Part shown: one piece after another, positions 25,639 through 34,655 of the stretch | Numbering within the stretch: the stretch's first letter is position 1 | Layout of the letters: each line of letters begins with the position of its first letter | NCBI RefSeq assembly: GCF_003946915.1 | Contig: NZ_RPOC01000018.1 | Coordinates: 18,032 to 82,031, forward strand | DNA: 64,000 nucleotides | Source: Flavobacterium ustbae | Lineage (GTDB): Bacteria > Bacteroidota > Bacteroidia > Flavobacteriales > Flavobacteriaceae | Direction: 5' to 3' | Made by a program: the position numbers and the translations under genes | The notes under the pieces: generated by a model | Databases searched by the model: none | Seen by the model: only the letters and a program-made list of their open reading frames with translations | What the model was told of the DNA's origin: nothing

Positions 25639-27933
25639 ATGAAAAATAAAAAAATAATAACCATTGGGATTTTTGCCCTGTTTACTGTTGGAAATATGAA
25701 TGCACAGAAGAAACCGTATTTGGATAAAAATAAAACGATTGAACAGCGTATCGATTTGCTTTTGCCGTTAATGACTTTGGAGGAAAAAGTAGGGCAGATG
25801 AATCAATACAACGGTTTTTGGGATGTAACAGGGCCTGCTCCAAAAGGCGGAACAGCCGAATTAAAATACGAACATTTAAGAAAAGGATTGGTCGGTTCGA
25901 TGCTGACGGTTCGTGGTGTAAAAGAAGTTCGTGCCGTACAGAGAATTGCGGTGGAAGAAACAAGATTGGGAATTCCGTTAATCATTGGTTTTGACGTAAT
26001 TCATGGTTATAAAACGTTAAGTCCGATTCCGCTGGCAGAAGCGGCGAGTTGGGATTTAGAAGCAATTAAAAAATCGGCTGCCATTGCGGCTGACGAAGCT
26101 TCGGCATCTGGAATTAACTGGACTTTCGGGCCTAATGTTGACGTGGCAAACGATGCGCGTTGGGGACGTGTAATGGAAGGCGCGGGAGAAGATCCGTATT
26201 TGGGAAGTAAAGTAGGTTATGCAAGAGTAAAAGGTTTTCAGGGAGAAACCGTTGCCGATTTAGCAAAAGTAAATACCATTGCGGCCTGCGCGAAACATTT
26301 CGCCGCTTATGGTTATGTTGAAGCGGGTTTAGAATATAATATTGTAGATATCAGTAATTCTAAATTGTACAATTCCGTTTTACCTCCTTTTGAAGCGACG
26401 GTTGAAGCAGGAGTTCGCACGTTTATGAATTCATTTAATACGCTGAATGGTATTCCTGCAACAGGAAATGCCTTTTTGCAAAGAGATATTTTAAAAGGAA
26501 AATGGAAGTTTGACGGATTTGTAATTTCTGATTACGCTTCAATCCGCGAAATGATTCCGCATGGATACGCTAAAGATGAAGCCGATGCAACGGCAAAAGC
26601 TGTAATTGCAGGTTCTGATATGGATATGGAATCGTATTTGTATGTAGCAAAATTGGTTGATTTGGTAAAATCAGGAAAAGTCAAAGAAGCTTTGGTAGAT
26701 GATGCCGTTCGCAGAATTCTTCGTGTGAAATTTGAATTAGGATTATTTGATGATCCGTACCGATATTGTGATGAAAAACGCGAGAAAGAAGTTGTTGGAA
26801 GCAAAGCCAATAATGACGGTGTTTTGGATATGGCCAAAAAGTCAATTGTACTTTTGAAAAATGATAAAAATTTGCTTCCGCTAAAAAAATCCGGGCAGAA
26901 AATCGCTTTGATTGGTGCTTTAGCAAATGATAAAAACAGTCCGTTGGGAAGTTGGAGAATTGCAGCCTCAGATGATACTGCTGTTTCGGTTTTAGAAGGA
27001 ATGCAACAATACAAAGACAATAAACTGACTTTTGAAAAAGGAGTTGATTTACTAAAACAAAAAGCAACTTTCTTAACTGAAACTGTTTTCAACACAACAG
27101 ACAAAAGTGGTTTTGAAGCGGCAAAAAAAGTAGCAAAAGAAGCAGACGTTGTCGTAATAGTTTTAGGTGAATATGGTTTTCAAAGCGGTGAGGGAAGAAG
27201 TAGAACCGATTTGAATCTGCCAGGTTTACAGCAGGAACTATTAGAGGAAATTTATAAAGTGAATCCGAATGTGGTTTTGGTTTTAAACAACGGACGTCCG
27301 TTGAGTATTCCGTGGGCAGCAGAAAACGTTCCGGCAATTGTTGAAGCTTGGCATTTAGGAACTCAAACCGGAAATGCTGTAGCGCAGGTTTTATACGGCG
27401 ATTATAATCCGAGTGGAAAATTGCCAATGTCGTTCCCTAGAAATGTAGGTCAGGTACCAATTTATTACAACAAATACAGCACGGGAAGACCAATTGACAG
27501 CGATAAAAACGTTTTCTGGTCGCATTATATGGATGTAGAGAAAACGCCTTTATTTCCATTTGGTTTTGGTTTGAGCTATACTAAATTCGATTATAAAAAC
27601 TTAAAACTAAATAAAACCGCTTTCGCGAAAGGAGAAAAAGTAGAGGTTTCTGTTGAGGTTACGAACTCTGGAAATTATGATGGAAAAGAAGTGGTACAGT
27701 TGTATATTCATGATGAATTTGCAAGTATTGTTCGCCCAATCAAAGAATTAAAAGGTTTTGAATTGGTTGATTTGAAAAAGGGCGAAACCAAAACCGTAAC
27801 CTTTACTTTAACCGATAAAGAACTTGGTTTTTATAATAATGAAGGGAAATATTTGGTTGAACCTGGAACTTTTAAAATCATGGTTGGAGGAAGCTCTGAT
27901 AAAGGTTTGCCTGGTGGTTTTGAAATTAAATAG
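25639..27933 (+). CDS. bglX: Glycoside hydrolase family 3 beta-glucosidase
   Basis: The 764-residue exported enzyme is of BglX size. It has a (beta/alpha)8 domain with the nucleophile Asp in VISDY near residue 298 and KHFAAYG near 223, an alpha/beta sandwich with the acid/base region GEGRSRTDLNLPG near 518, and a C-terminal fibronectin III-like domain from about 665. It should cut terminal beta-linked glucose, or related sugars, from oligosaccharides in the periplasm. It follows the two esterases after 171 bp and may extend their unit. Confidence 0.95.
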   Translation: MKNKKIITIGIFALFTVGNMNAQKKPYLDKNKTIEQRIDLLLPLMTLEEKVGQMNQYNGFWDVTGPAPKGGTAELKYEHLRKGLVGSMLTVRGVKEVRAVQRIAVEETRLGIPLIIGFDVIHGYKTLSPIPLAEAASWDLEAIKKSAAIAADEASASGINWTFGPNVDVANDARWGRVMEGAGEDPYLGSKVGYARVKGFQGETVADLAKVNTIAACAKHFAAYGYVEAGLEYNIVDISNSKLYNSVLPPFEATVEAGVRTFMNSFNTLNGIPATGNAFLQRDILKGKWKFDGFVISDYASIREMIPHGYAKDEADATAKAVIAGSDMDMESYLYVAKLVDLVKSGKVKEALVDDAVRRILRVKFELGLFDDPYRYCDEKREKEVVGSKANNDGVLDMAKKSIVLLKNDKNLLPLKKSGQKIALIGALANDKNSPLGSWRIAASDDTAVSVLEGMQQYKDNKLTFEKGVDLLKQKATFLTETVFNTTDKSGFEAAKKVAKEADVVVIVLGEYGFQSGEGRSRTDLNLPGLQQELLEEIYKVNPNVVLVLNNGRPLSIPWAAENVPAIVEAWHLGTQTGNAVAQVLYGDYNPSGKLPMSFPRNVGQVPIYYNKYSTGRPIDSDKNVFWSHYMDVEKTPLFPFGFGLSYTKFDYKNLKLNKTAFAKGEKVEVSVEVTNSGNYDGKEVVQLYIHDEFASIVRPIKELKGFELVDLKKGETKTVTFTLTDKELGFYNNEGKYLVEPGTFKIMVGGSSDKGLPGGFEIK

Positions 27934-27944
27934 TAAGTTTTTTT

Positions 27945-28209
27945 GCCACGAAGACACTAAGACACAAAGTTTTTTTATGATTTTGTAATGATTTAATCTC
28001 GCAAAGTCGCGAAGTCGCAAAGTTTTTGAATAGCCCCTAGCTTCAGCTAGGGCAATAAGTTTTGAAGCTCAAAAGGCTTTAGCCAAACTCAAAAAGTTTG
28101 GCTAAAGCCTTTTTATTTGTGTTAATATTTTTCATCCAGCTAAAGCTGGAGGCAATTCATCTTAATTTATAAAGAAAAACTTTGCGTCTCTGCGCCTTTG
28201 CGCGATTAA
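27945..28209. repeat. Composite repeat, copy 1 (265 bp)
   Basis: It starts GCCACGAAGACACTAAGACA, ends TTTGCGCGATTAA and is nearly identical to 28473-28734. Inside are hairpins CCCTAGCTTCAGCTAGGG, AAAAGGCTTTAGCCAAACT with its inverted partner AGTTTGGCTAAAGCC, and CCAGCTAAAGCTGG. It lies between GH3 and the DUF433 gene. Confidence 0.9.
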
Positions 28210-28210
28210 T

Positions 28211-28411
28211 TTAATTTGCAGCAAAAGCAAGAGAAGCAAGTATATGTTCTCTTTTCAACTCAGGAAAATCCTCAATAATTTCTTCAAAAGACATTCCTGT
28301 AGATAGCCACGAAAGAATATCAGAAACACAAATTCTTGTTCCTGTAATGACAGGTTTTCCAAATCTGATATCAGGATCTATTGAAATTAAGTTTTGCCAG
28401 TTCTTTTCCAT
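28211..28411 (-). CDS. DUF433 family protein (antitoxin-like), unpaired
   Basis: From the ATG at 28411 the product has 66 residues: MEKNWQNLISIDPDIRFGKP, then VITGTRICVSDIL, a loop and FPELKREHILASLAFA. This is the whole DUF433 helical domain (PF04255), which resembles DNA-binding antitoxins. DUF433 genes are often followed by a PIN-like DUF5615 toxin, which is absent here. An upstream ATG at 28432 would add seven residues (MFEIKKN) that do not belong to the family pattern, so the later start in an A-rich context is preferred. It is flanked by 265/262-bp direct repeats. Confidence 0.85.
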   Translation of the reverse strand: MEKNWQNLISIDPDIRFGKPVITGTRICVSDILSWLSTGMSFEEIIEDFPELKREHILASLAFAAN

Positions 28412-28472
28412 ATTTTTTTTTATTTCAAACAAGTTTACAAAATTAAATGTGATTTAGGATATGAAGTTTTTT

Positions 28473-28734
28473 GCCACGAAGACGCTAAGACACAAAGTTT
28501 TTTTATGATTATGTAATGATTTAATCTCGCAAAGTCGCGAAGTCGCAAAGTTTTTGAATAGCCCCTAGCTTCAGCTAGGGGAATAAGTTTTGAAGCTCAA
28601 AAGGCTTTAGCCAAAGTCAAAAAGTTTGGCTAAAGCCTTTTTATTTGTGTTAATATTTTTCATCCTAAAGCTGGACGCAATTCATCTTAATTTAAAAAGA
28701 AAAACTTTGCGACTCTGCGCCTTTGCGCGATTAA
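28473..28734. repeat. Composite repeat, copy 2 (262 bp)
   Basis: It is almost identical to 27945-28209, with a few substitutions and a 3-base deletion in the CCAGC-GCTGG hairpin. A further ACTTTGTGCCTTCGTGGC at about 28770-28788 mirrors the left edge GCCACGAAGACGCTAAG, so the larger unit 28473-28790 is itself an inverted repeat. No gene is seen in the 408-bp gap between DUF433 and the reductase. Confidence 0.9.
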
Positions 28735-28840
28735 AAATCAGCAGAACACAATTTTAAAATAAACTTAGTGACTTTGTGCCTTCGTGGCAAAATTTCGTAT
28801 TTTTAAAATCTATTTAAACTCCAACTATTAAATAAAAAAA

Positions 28841-29797
28841 ATGAAATATAACAGATGCGGCAGAAGTGGCTTATTACTTCCTGAAATTTCCTTAGGATTA
28901 TGGCATAATTTCGGCTCAGTAGATAATTTTGAAAATGCCGAAAGTATCGCCATTGAAGCTTTTGATAAAGGAATTACCCATTTTGATTTAGCAAATAACT
29001 ACGGCCCAGTTCCAGGTTCTGCAGAAGAGAATTTCGGGAAAATATTATGGCATAATTTTCAAGGGAATCTGCGTGATGAAATCGTAATTTCTACCAAAGC
29101 AGGTTATACTATGTGGAATGGTCCTTATGGTGATTGGGGTTCCAGAAAATATCTTTTATCGAGCTTAGACCAAAGTTTAAAGCGAATGAATATTGATTAC
29201 GTTGATATTTTTTATTCACACCGTCCAGATCCTGAAACTCCGATTGAAGAAACCATGATGGCTTTAGACCACGCGGTTAGAAGCGGAAAAGCTTTGTATG
29301 TCGGAATCAGTAATTATTCTGCTGAACAAACGAGAGTTGCGGTTGATATTTTAAAGCAATTGGGAACACCTTGTTTGATTCATCAAGCGAAATATTCGAT
29401 GTTGGAGCGTTGGGTAGAAAACGGTTTATTGGATGTTTTAGAAGAAAAAGGAGTAGGCTGTATTGCGTTTTCGCCTTTGGCACAAGGACTTTTAACAGAC
29501 AAATATTTAAACGGAATTCCTGAAAATTCGCGCGCGCATAATCCAAACGGGCATTTGAGAGAAGATGAGGTGACGCAGGAACGCATTCAGAAATTGATTC
29601 AGCTGAATGAAATTGCGCAGAATAGAAATCAGTCTTTGGCACAAATGGCTTTGGCTTGGTTGCAGAAAGACAAACGAATTACTTCAGTTTTGATTGGAGC
29701 AAGTTCTGTAAAACAATTGTGTAATAATATAGATTGCCTTCAGAATACTGAATTTACGCATGATGAATTGAATGCGATTGAAGAAATTTTAAAATAA
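28841..29797 (+). CDS. Aldo/keto reductase (YghZ-like)
   Basis: The 318-residue protein begins MKYNRCGRSGLLLPEISLGLWHNF in the way of the AKR14 (YghZ, L-glyceraldehyde-3-phosphate reductase) group. The catalytic Asp-Tyr-Lys-His set is seen as FDLANNYG, STKAGY and FYSHRPDP. Near the end, SSVKQLCNN belongs to the NADPH site. It is cytoplasmic. It lies among the carbohydrate genes, but no firm link to mannan use can be shown. Confidence 0.93.
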   Translation: MKYNRCGRSGLLLPEISLGLWHNFGSVDNFENAESIAIEAFDKGITHFDLANNYGPVPGSAEENFGKILWHNFQGNLRDEIVISTKAGYTMWNGPYGDWGSRKYLLSSLDQSLKRMNIDYVDIFYSHRPDPETPIEETMMALDHAVRSGKALYVGISNYSAEQTRVAVDILKQLGTPCLIHQAKYSMLERWVENGLLDVLEEKGVGCIAFSPLAQGLLTDKYLNGIPENSRAHNPNGHLREDEVTQERIQKLIQLNEIAQNRNQSLAQMALAWLQKDKRITSVLIGASSVKQLCNNIDCLQNTEFTHDELNAIEEILK

Positions 29798-29816
29798 TAT
29801 TAGACAAAGTATTTCT

Positions 29817-29842
29817 GTAGAGACGCACCGCAGTGCGTCTAC
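29817..29842. repeat. Dispersed palindrome AGACGCACCGCAGTGCGTCT
   Basis: The 8-bp arms AGACGCAC and GTGCGTCT flank CGCA. A close copy is at 51461-51485 in another intergenic gap. Confidence 0.8.
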
Positions 29843-29863
29843 ATCTCGTTTACATAACGCAAT

Positions 29864-29895
29864 AAACCCGACAGGTTTTAAAACCTGTCGGGTTT
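29864..29895. terminator. Perfect 32-bp palindrome, likely bidirectional terminator
   Basis: AAACCCGACAGGTTTT is directly followed by its reverse complement. It lies between the convergent reductase and GH97 genes and could end transcription from both sides, though no long T-run follows. Confidence 0.6.
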
Positions 29896-29919
29896 ATAAA
29901 AATTATAGAAAAAGATTTT

Positions 29920-31899
29920 TTATTGAATAATCATCGCCAATCCGCCACCGTTTGCCAAGTGATATTTTATTTTAGAATTTGAATCCACGGTTATAATTTC
30001 TCGTTTATAATCTACCGCCGCTTTATCAGCATTTAAACCATCTGAGAAAACTTCTGCCTGGAATTTTTTACCTTTTTCAAGGAAAGAAAAATCAATTGTG
30101 ATATCTCTGGAATCCCAATTTGTAATAGCTCCTAAATACCAAGTATTTCCCTTTTTTCGGGCAATTGAAACGAGTTTTCCAACTTCGCCATCTAATGCTG
30201 CAGTTTCATCAAAAGTCGTCGGAATCTTAGCAATAAAATCGGTGCTTTCCTGCTCTTTCATGAAAGCAGTAGGACTATCGGCCATCATTTGCAGAGGCGC
30301 TTCAAAAATCGTATAAAGTGCCAATTGATGACATCTTGTTCCCTGGCTCATTGGAGTCGAATGACTTGGTTTGAATTCGCTTTTGGTTGCATTTCGCATC
30401 GCTCCCGGTGTGTAATCCATTGGGCCGGCCATCATTCGGATAAACGGAATTGTGGTATCATATAATGGAACATCATCGTTTGGTGTCCATTTATTATTTT
30501 CAAGACCTTTTACGCCTTCAAAATTTAAAATATTTGGAAATGTACGCTGAATTCCAGTTGGTTTGTACATTCCGTGGAAATCCAGAATCAGTTTATAATT
30601 TGCCGCTTTCTGCGAAATATCATAAACCGAATTGACCATTTTTGCGTCATCACGGTCCAGAAAATCAACCTTAAAACCTTTAATTCCTAAATCGGCATAA
30701 TTTTTTAGAATTCCGTCTGTGTTTTTGGTCAAAGCCATCCAAGAACTCCATAAAATAAGACCGACATTTTTTTCTTTTCCGTAAGCGATTAAAGCTTCCA
30801 AATCCACATTCGGATTGTGTTTCATAATGTCTTCTTCCAAACTCCAGCCTTCATCGAGAACCACGTATTCAACTTTATTCTTCGAAGCAAAATCAATATA
30901 ATATTTATACGTCTGTGTATTGATTCCGGCTTTAAAATCGATGTTGTAAATATTCCAATCGTTCCACCAATCCCAAGCTACTTTTCCAGGTTTGATCCAC
31001 GAAATATCTTTTATTTTTGAAGGTTCAGCTAATTTTTGAACCATATCATTATTGGCTAAATCGGCATCATTTTCAGAAATCACAATTGCTCGCCACGGAA
31101 AATTTCTCGTTCCTTTTGTTTTGACTAAATAATCGGCTCTTTCAGAAATTAATCGGTTAATGTTGTTGAATCCGCCGTTGGTTTCTTTTGTTGGATATTT
31201 AGAAAAACGAGATTCAAAACCCGATTTGTCTTTGTTGTTCGTTACAAATAATCCTGGATAATCTTCTAGGTATGCTTCTAAGAAAACCGCTTTTTTCTGA
31301 TTTTTATAATTAACTAAAAACGGAAGAAAAGCTAAAGTATCTTTAGTGAATTCGCTGATTTTTTTGTTTTCGTAATGCGCTTCAAAAGACGAAATATAAG
31401 GATCTTTCGGATTTCGTAAATCACGAACATAAGGCATTAAAGTCGAATAATCCTGATCGAAATTCAAGCTTACATTTTCCCATTTAACCGTAATGTCTTT
31501 TTTCTTTTTAGTCACAAATCGATACGCCGCACCATCATCAAAAACGCGATATTCAATACTGAAATCATTTTTGAAATTTATAGTCAGTTGATTGTATTGA
31601 TTTTTTACTGACTTCTTTTTGTACAAAGGCGTTTCAAAAGAAGTATTTACACTTTCTTTCTTCGAATTTAAAACCACAGGGTTTTTGCCTAAAACTTCAT
31701 TTTGATCCAAAGTCAAAGACATTTCTGACGGAGCTAAAATCAAATCTTTTCCGTTAGAAATGGTCCAAGAAATTTTATCATTCACAGAAACTGTAACTTC
31801 AACTTTTCCATTTGGAGAAGTCACTGTAAAATCTTGTTTCTTCTGCGAAAAAGAAATATTTACGAATATGAAACAAAAAAGAACAAATATATTTTTCAT
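29920..31899 (-). CDS. Glycoside hydrolase family 97 (probable retaining alpha-galactosidase)
   Basis: From the ATG at 31899 the product has 659 residues with a proper signal peptide (MKNIFVLFCFIFVNISFSQ). The longer frame from 31941 would put 14 residues before it. The beta-super-sandwich, (beta/alpha)8 barrel and C-terminal beta domain of GH97 are recognisable (TVTSPNGKVEVTVSV, KVAWDWWNDWN, NFEGVKGLE). The segment KVDFLDRDD near residue 410 matches, as I recall, the nucleophile loop of retaining GH97 alpha-galactosidases rather than inverting SusB glucosidases. It closes the minus-strand mannan operon and would remove alpha-galactosyl side chains in the periplasm. Confidence 0.9.
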   Translation of the reverse strand: MKNIFVLFCFIFVNISFSQKKQDFTVTSPNGKVEVTVSVNDKISWTISNGKDLILAPSEMSLTLDQNEVLGKNPVVLNSKKESVNTSFETPLYKKKSVKNQYNQLTINFKNDFSIEYRVFDDGAAYRFVTKKKKDITVKWENVSLNFDQDYSTLMPYVRDLRNPKDPYISSFEAHYENKKISEFTKDTLAFLPFLVNYKNQKKAVFLEAYLEDYPGLFVTNNKDKSGFESRFSKYPTKETNGGFNNINRLISERADYLVKTKGTRNFPWRAIVISENDADLANNDMVQKLAEPSKIKDISWIKPGKVAWDWWNDWNIYNIDFKAGINTQTYKYYIDFASKNKVEYVVLDEGWSLEEDIMKHNPNVDLEALIAYGKEKNVGLILWSSWMALTKNTDGILKNYADLGIKGFKVDFLDRDDAKMVNSVYDISQKAANYKLILDFHGMYKPTGIQRTFPNILNFEGVKGLENNKWTPNDDVPLYDTTIPFIRMMAGPMDYTPGAMRNATKSEFKPSHSTPMSQGTRCHQLALYTIFEAPLQMMADSPTAFMKEQESTDFIAKIPTTFDETAALDGEVGKLVSIARKKGNTWYLGAITNWDSRDITIDFSFLEKGKKFQAEVFSDGLNADKAAVDYKREIITVDSNSKIKYHLANGGGLAMIIQ

Positions 31900-31910
31900 G
31901 CTGGGTGTTT

Positions 31911-32092
31911 TTTTGAAACCATATAAGTTATATAAGTTCATTTAATAAATTTTGCTTTTTAAGCTTTTTCTAAAATAAACTTATATGACTTATACTGTTT
32001 AAAATGATTTTCTATGGACTTATATGTTCTAAAACTTTCTTTAGGCAAGCCAATTTAAATGAACTTATATAACTTATATGGTTTAAACTATT
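31911..32092. repeat. Large inverted repeat of the ATAAGTTATATAAGTT family
   Basis: The left part (GAAACCATATAAGTTATATA, then AGTTCATTTAA) is mirrored at the right (TTAAATGAACTTATATAACT, then TATATGGTTTAAAC). Further degenerate ACTTATA copies lie in between. It separates GH97 from the GH5 mannanase within the minus-strand operon and may limit read-through. A shorter relative is at 4852-4941. Confidence 0.8.
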
Positions 32093-33382
32093 TTATTTTT
32101 TCTTCAATTCTAAATTGTATTTTTTTACAATTTCTAATGTTGATTTGTCTCCATTAAAAACCGAATTTAGACCTTGTGGTTCTTGCGGAGGATCGGTTGT
32201 CAACGGCTCGCCAGGATTCCATTTTCCGTCTGGGTGAATGGCTTTTCCTTCACCGCCGTAACCCCAGAAATTGGCAGCTTGCAATGGGCCATTATTTTTA
32301 CGGCTTTCTACCACTCTTCCAAAAATATAGCTGTAAAATTGATCACGATAAACAGAAGGCGCTCCCGCATTTAGATTCTCATTTTCTCTCGGCAATCCAA
32401 ATTCTTCAATAATAATTGGTCTTTTCAGATTATTAGCCACTTTAATGTGATCGTCGATATATTTTTCAGCGTTTTCAATTGTTTTTGGCATTGTCGCTTC
32501 GGCATTATCGGCTTTAAACCAGTTCCAGTTTTTCGGCCAAATATGCATCGTCAGATAATCAATATTTGGATTTTGATGTGTTCTTTCAAAAATTTCCATG
32601 CTGTCGTTAGAACTGTTTTTTCCTTCAGAACCTGTAGAAACCAAATGATTTTTGTCTAAACTATCAATTAAATCTACAATAGTATTCAGCCATTTTGTGA
32701 ATTTAACTTCATTTTCGATTGTAAAAAGTCGCGGTTCATTTCCGACCTGCCATGCCATAATCGTATTGTCTTCGTTGTATTTCTTTTTAGAATAAGCATT
32801 GGTTCTTCCAATAATAAATTTCACATGATTGTTCAATGCTTCCATACAAGGTTCACAGCTGTGAAACTGCTCTGTATACGACATAAACTGTGGCCAAGTA
32901 TTTGGCGGAATTGCAGGAACCGGAACCGGACCTTTGCCATTCCATTCTAAATATTGTGACATTCCGCCCGACCATTCCCAATTGTTGGTTAGGTATAAAA
33001 CAGCATACATATTGCGTTTTTGCATTTCATTCAATAGAAAATCCAATCCGTCTAATAAATCTTCATCATATTTTCCCTGCTCGTATTGCAAAGCTGGACG
33101 AACGGTAAAATCGTATTTTCCGCCATCTGCTCCAACCAAAACACGAAGGTTATCGATTCCATTTTTCTTCATTACATCCAATTCGCGTAAAAGTCTTTTA
33201 CGGTCGCCAATTTTTTTAGACGCCAGCATACTTCCGTACCAATAATTGGTTCCAATGTAAGCGTATGGTTTGTCGCCTTTATAAAATTCGTTTCCTTTTA
33301 CCGTAATTTTTTCCTGCGCCTGACAAGCAATTGCAGAAAAAATCAAGACTAATGACAGTGTTTTTAGAAATCTGTTTTTCAT
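32093..33382 (-). CDS. GH5 (subfamily 7-like) endo-beta-1,4-mannanase
   Basis: The 429-residue exported enzyme has a signal peptide with a possible lipobox (FSAIACQAQ, Cys near residue 20). The barrel begins KGNEFYKGDKPYAYIGTNYW and contains NGIDNLRVLVGADG, the acid/base Glu in WQVGNEPRLF near residue 215 and the nucleophile Glu in IIIEEFGLP near 327. These are features of plant- and fungal-like GH5_7 mannanases, which cut internal beta-1,4-mannosyl bonds. It is part of the minus-strand operon with the epimerase and phosphorylase. Confidence 0.92.
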   Translation of the reverse strand: MKNRFLKTLSLVLIFSAIACQAQEKITVKGNEFYKGDKPYAYIGTNYWYGSMLASKKIGDRKRLLRELDVMKKNGIDNLRVLVGADGGKYDFTVRPALQYEQGKYDEDLLDGLDFLLNEMQKRNMYAVLYLTNNWEWSGGMSQYLEWNGKGPVPVPAIPPNTWPQFMSYTEQFHSCEPCMEALNNHVKFIIGRTNAYSKKKYNEDNTIMAWQVGNEPRLFTIENEVKFTKWLNTIVDLIDSLDKNHLVSTGSEGKNSSNDSMEIFERTHQNPNIDYLTMHIWPKNWNWFKADNAEATMPKTIENAEKYIDDHIKVANNLKRPIIIEEFGLPRENENLNAGAPSVYRDQFYSYIFGRVVESRKNNGPLQAANFWGYGGEGKAIHPDGKWNPGEPLTTDPPQEPQGLNSVFNGDKSTLEIVKKYNLELKKK

Positions 33383-33422
33383 AATTTATATGTTGAAATT
33401 AAACCTATTAGGTTTTTCTGTG

Positions 33423-33444
33423 CTTGAAACTTGAAACTTGAAAC
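33423..33444. repeat. Tandem CTTGAAA heptamers
   Basis: Three copies of CTTGAAA lie in the 76-bp gap between the mannanase and epimerase genes. Similar heptamers occur at 51340-51440 and inside the gene at about 13963. Confidence 0.7.
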
Positions 33445-33458
33445 AAATAATATTAACA

Positions 33459-34649
33459 TCAGTCTTCAATTCGATTTATCAATTCTAAACAAGCTCTTCC
33501 GTTATGATACGGGCATTTCCAGAATCCGGCTTTGTCTTTTTCGATTAAAGAATAATCACGGTAAAGACCCCAAACCCATTCGCCGTTCTTTTTGTCGAGA
33601 ATGTAATTTTTGATAAAAGACCAGTTTTTCTGAACAATATCTAGATATTCATCTTTTCCCGTTAATTGATAGGCATTATAAAAACCAATTAAAGCCTCGG
33701 CTTGAGGCCACCAGTGTTTTTCGGCAATTAATTCTTTGTTTTCAGGATCGTATTCGTACCACAATCCGCCATCAGAATCTAAACCTTCTTTGGTGACTTC
33801 GGCAATTTGAATGGCGTGTTTTTTATAATTGGCAATCAAAGTCTCATTTCCTGAAATTTCGGCACATTGCTGTAAAAGCCAAGCCGCTTCGATGTCGTGT
33901 CCGTATGAAATAACATCTGGTTTTTCTTTCCAGTTTTCATCAAAAAACAAACGCAAATGACCTGTTTCGGTATTAATGAAATATTTTTCGATTGTTTCTA
34001 ATAATTCTACAATGTCGGCAAGCAGTTTATCGTCTTTCCAGACTTTGTATAAGTTCGCATAACCTTCAATAATATGAAGATGCGTGTTCATCGTTTTCTT
34101 TTCGTTGGCATCTTTTTCGCTTAAACGTAAGTCTTCAATGGGTTGCCAATCTCTGGTAAAAGCTTCAAAATAACCTTTGTTTATAGGATCGTAACTGTGT
34201 TCTTGAATTTTAGAGTATAAGTTTTTAGCAATTTCTAAAGCTCTTTCATCCTGAGAAATCGAATAATATTCAGATAATCCGTAAATGGCAAAAGCCAATG
34301 TGTAAATCTGATTTTTGGTGTCTTTTGGAGTTTTATCCTCATTTATACTCCAAAAAAGACCTCCAAATTGAGTGTCATAAAAATAAGCTGCAAGAAATTC
34401 AAATGCTCTTTCTGCCAGTAATTTGTGGTTTTCGTTTTTTGTGGTCTTGTAACTGGCAGAAAACGTCCAAAGGATTCGGGCGTTTAAAATCGAACCTTTT
34501 TCTGCATTTGCAATCCAATGATCATTAAAATCGATTTGCCCGACAAAACCACCATTTTGGTCATCAATAGTTCTTTGCGACCAATAGTTTAGAATAGAAT
34601 CTAGTTCTGCGGTGAGTTCCGATTTTAAAAGCTTTTCTTGTAGTGACAC
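33459..34649 (-). CDS. AGE-family epimerase, probable mannobiose 2-epimerase
   Basis: The 396-residue cytoplasmic (alpha/alpha)6-barrel protein belongs to the N-acylglucosamine/cellobiose 2-epimerase family. Visible motifs are NGGFVGQIDFN, ILNARILWTFSA, NTHLHIIEGYANL, SYGHDIEAAWLL and EKHWWPQAEA, the last two holding catalytic His residues. It is the size of cellobiose 2-epimerases. Next to GH130 and mannanase genes, conversion of mannobiose to mannosyl-glucose is the likely role, as in the known Bacteroides pathway. The start is GTG at 34647-34649, because an in-frame stop lies just upstream and no ATG fits. The gap to GH130 is 6 bp. Confidence 0.92.
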   Translation of the reverse strand: MSLQEKLLKSELTAELDSILNYWSQRTIDDQNGGFVGQIDFNDHWIANAEKGSILNARILWTFSASYKTTKNENHKLLAERAFEFLAAYFYDTQFGGLFWSINEDKTPKDTKNQIYTLAFAIYGLSEYYSISQDERALEIAKNLYSKIQEHSYDPINKGYFEAFTRDWQPIEDLRLSEKDANEKKTMNTHLHIIEGYANLYKVWKDDKLLADIVELLETIEKYFINTETGHLRLFFDENWKEKPDVISYGHDIEAAWLLQQCAEISGNETLIANYKKHAIQIAEVTKEGLDSDGGLWYEYDPENKELIAEKHWWPQAEALIGFYNAYQLTGKDEYLDIVQKNWSFIKNYILDKKNGEWVWGLYRDYSLIEKDKAGFWKCPYHNGRACLELINRIED

Positions 34650-34655
34650 GATATT

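Noticed and set aside
26532..27104. 190-residue minus-strand ORF opposite the GH3 gene
   Set aside because: It lies wholly inside a well-supported GH3 coding region. Its Ser/Phe/Leu-rich composition is that of an antisense shadow.
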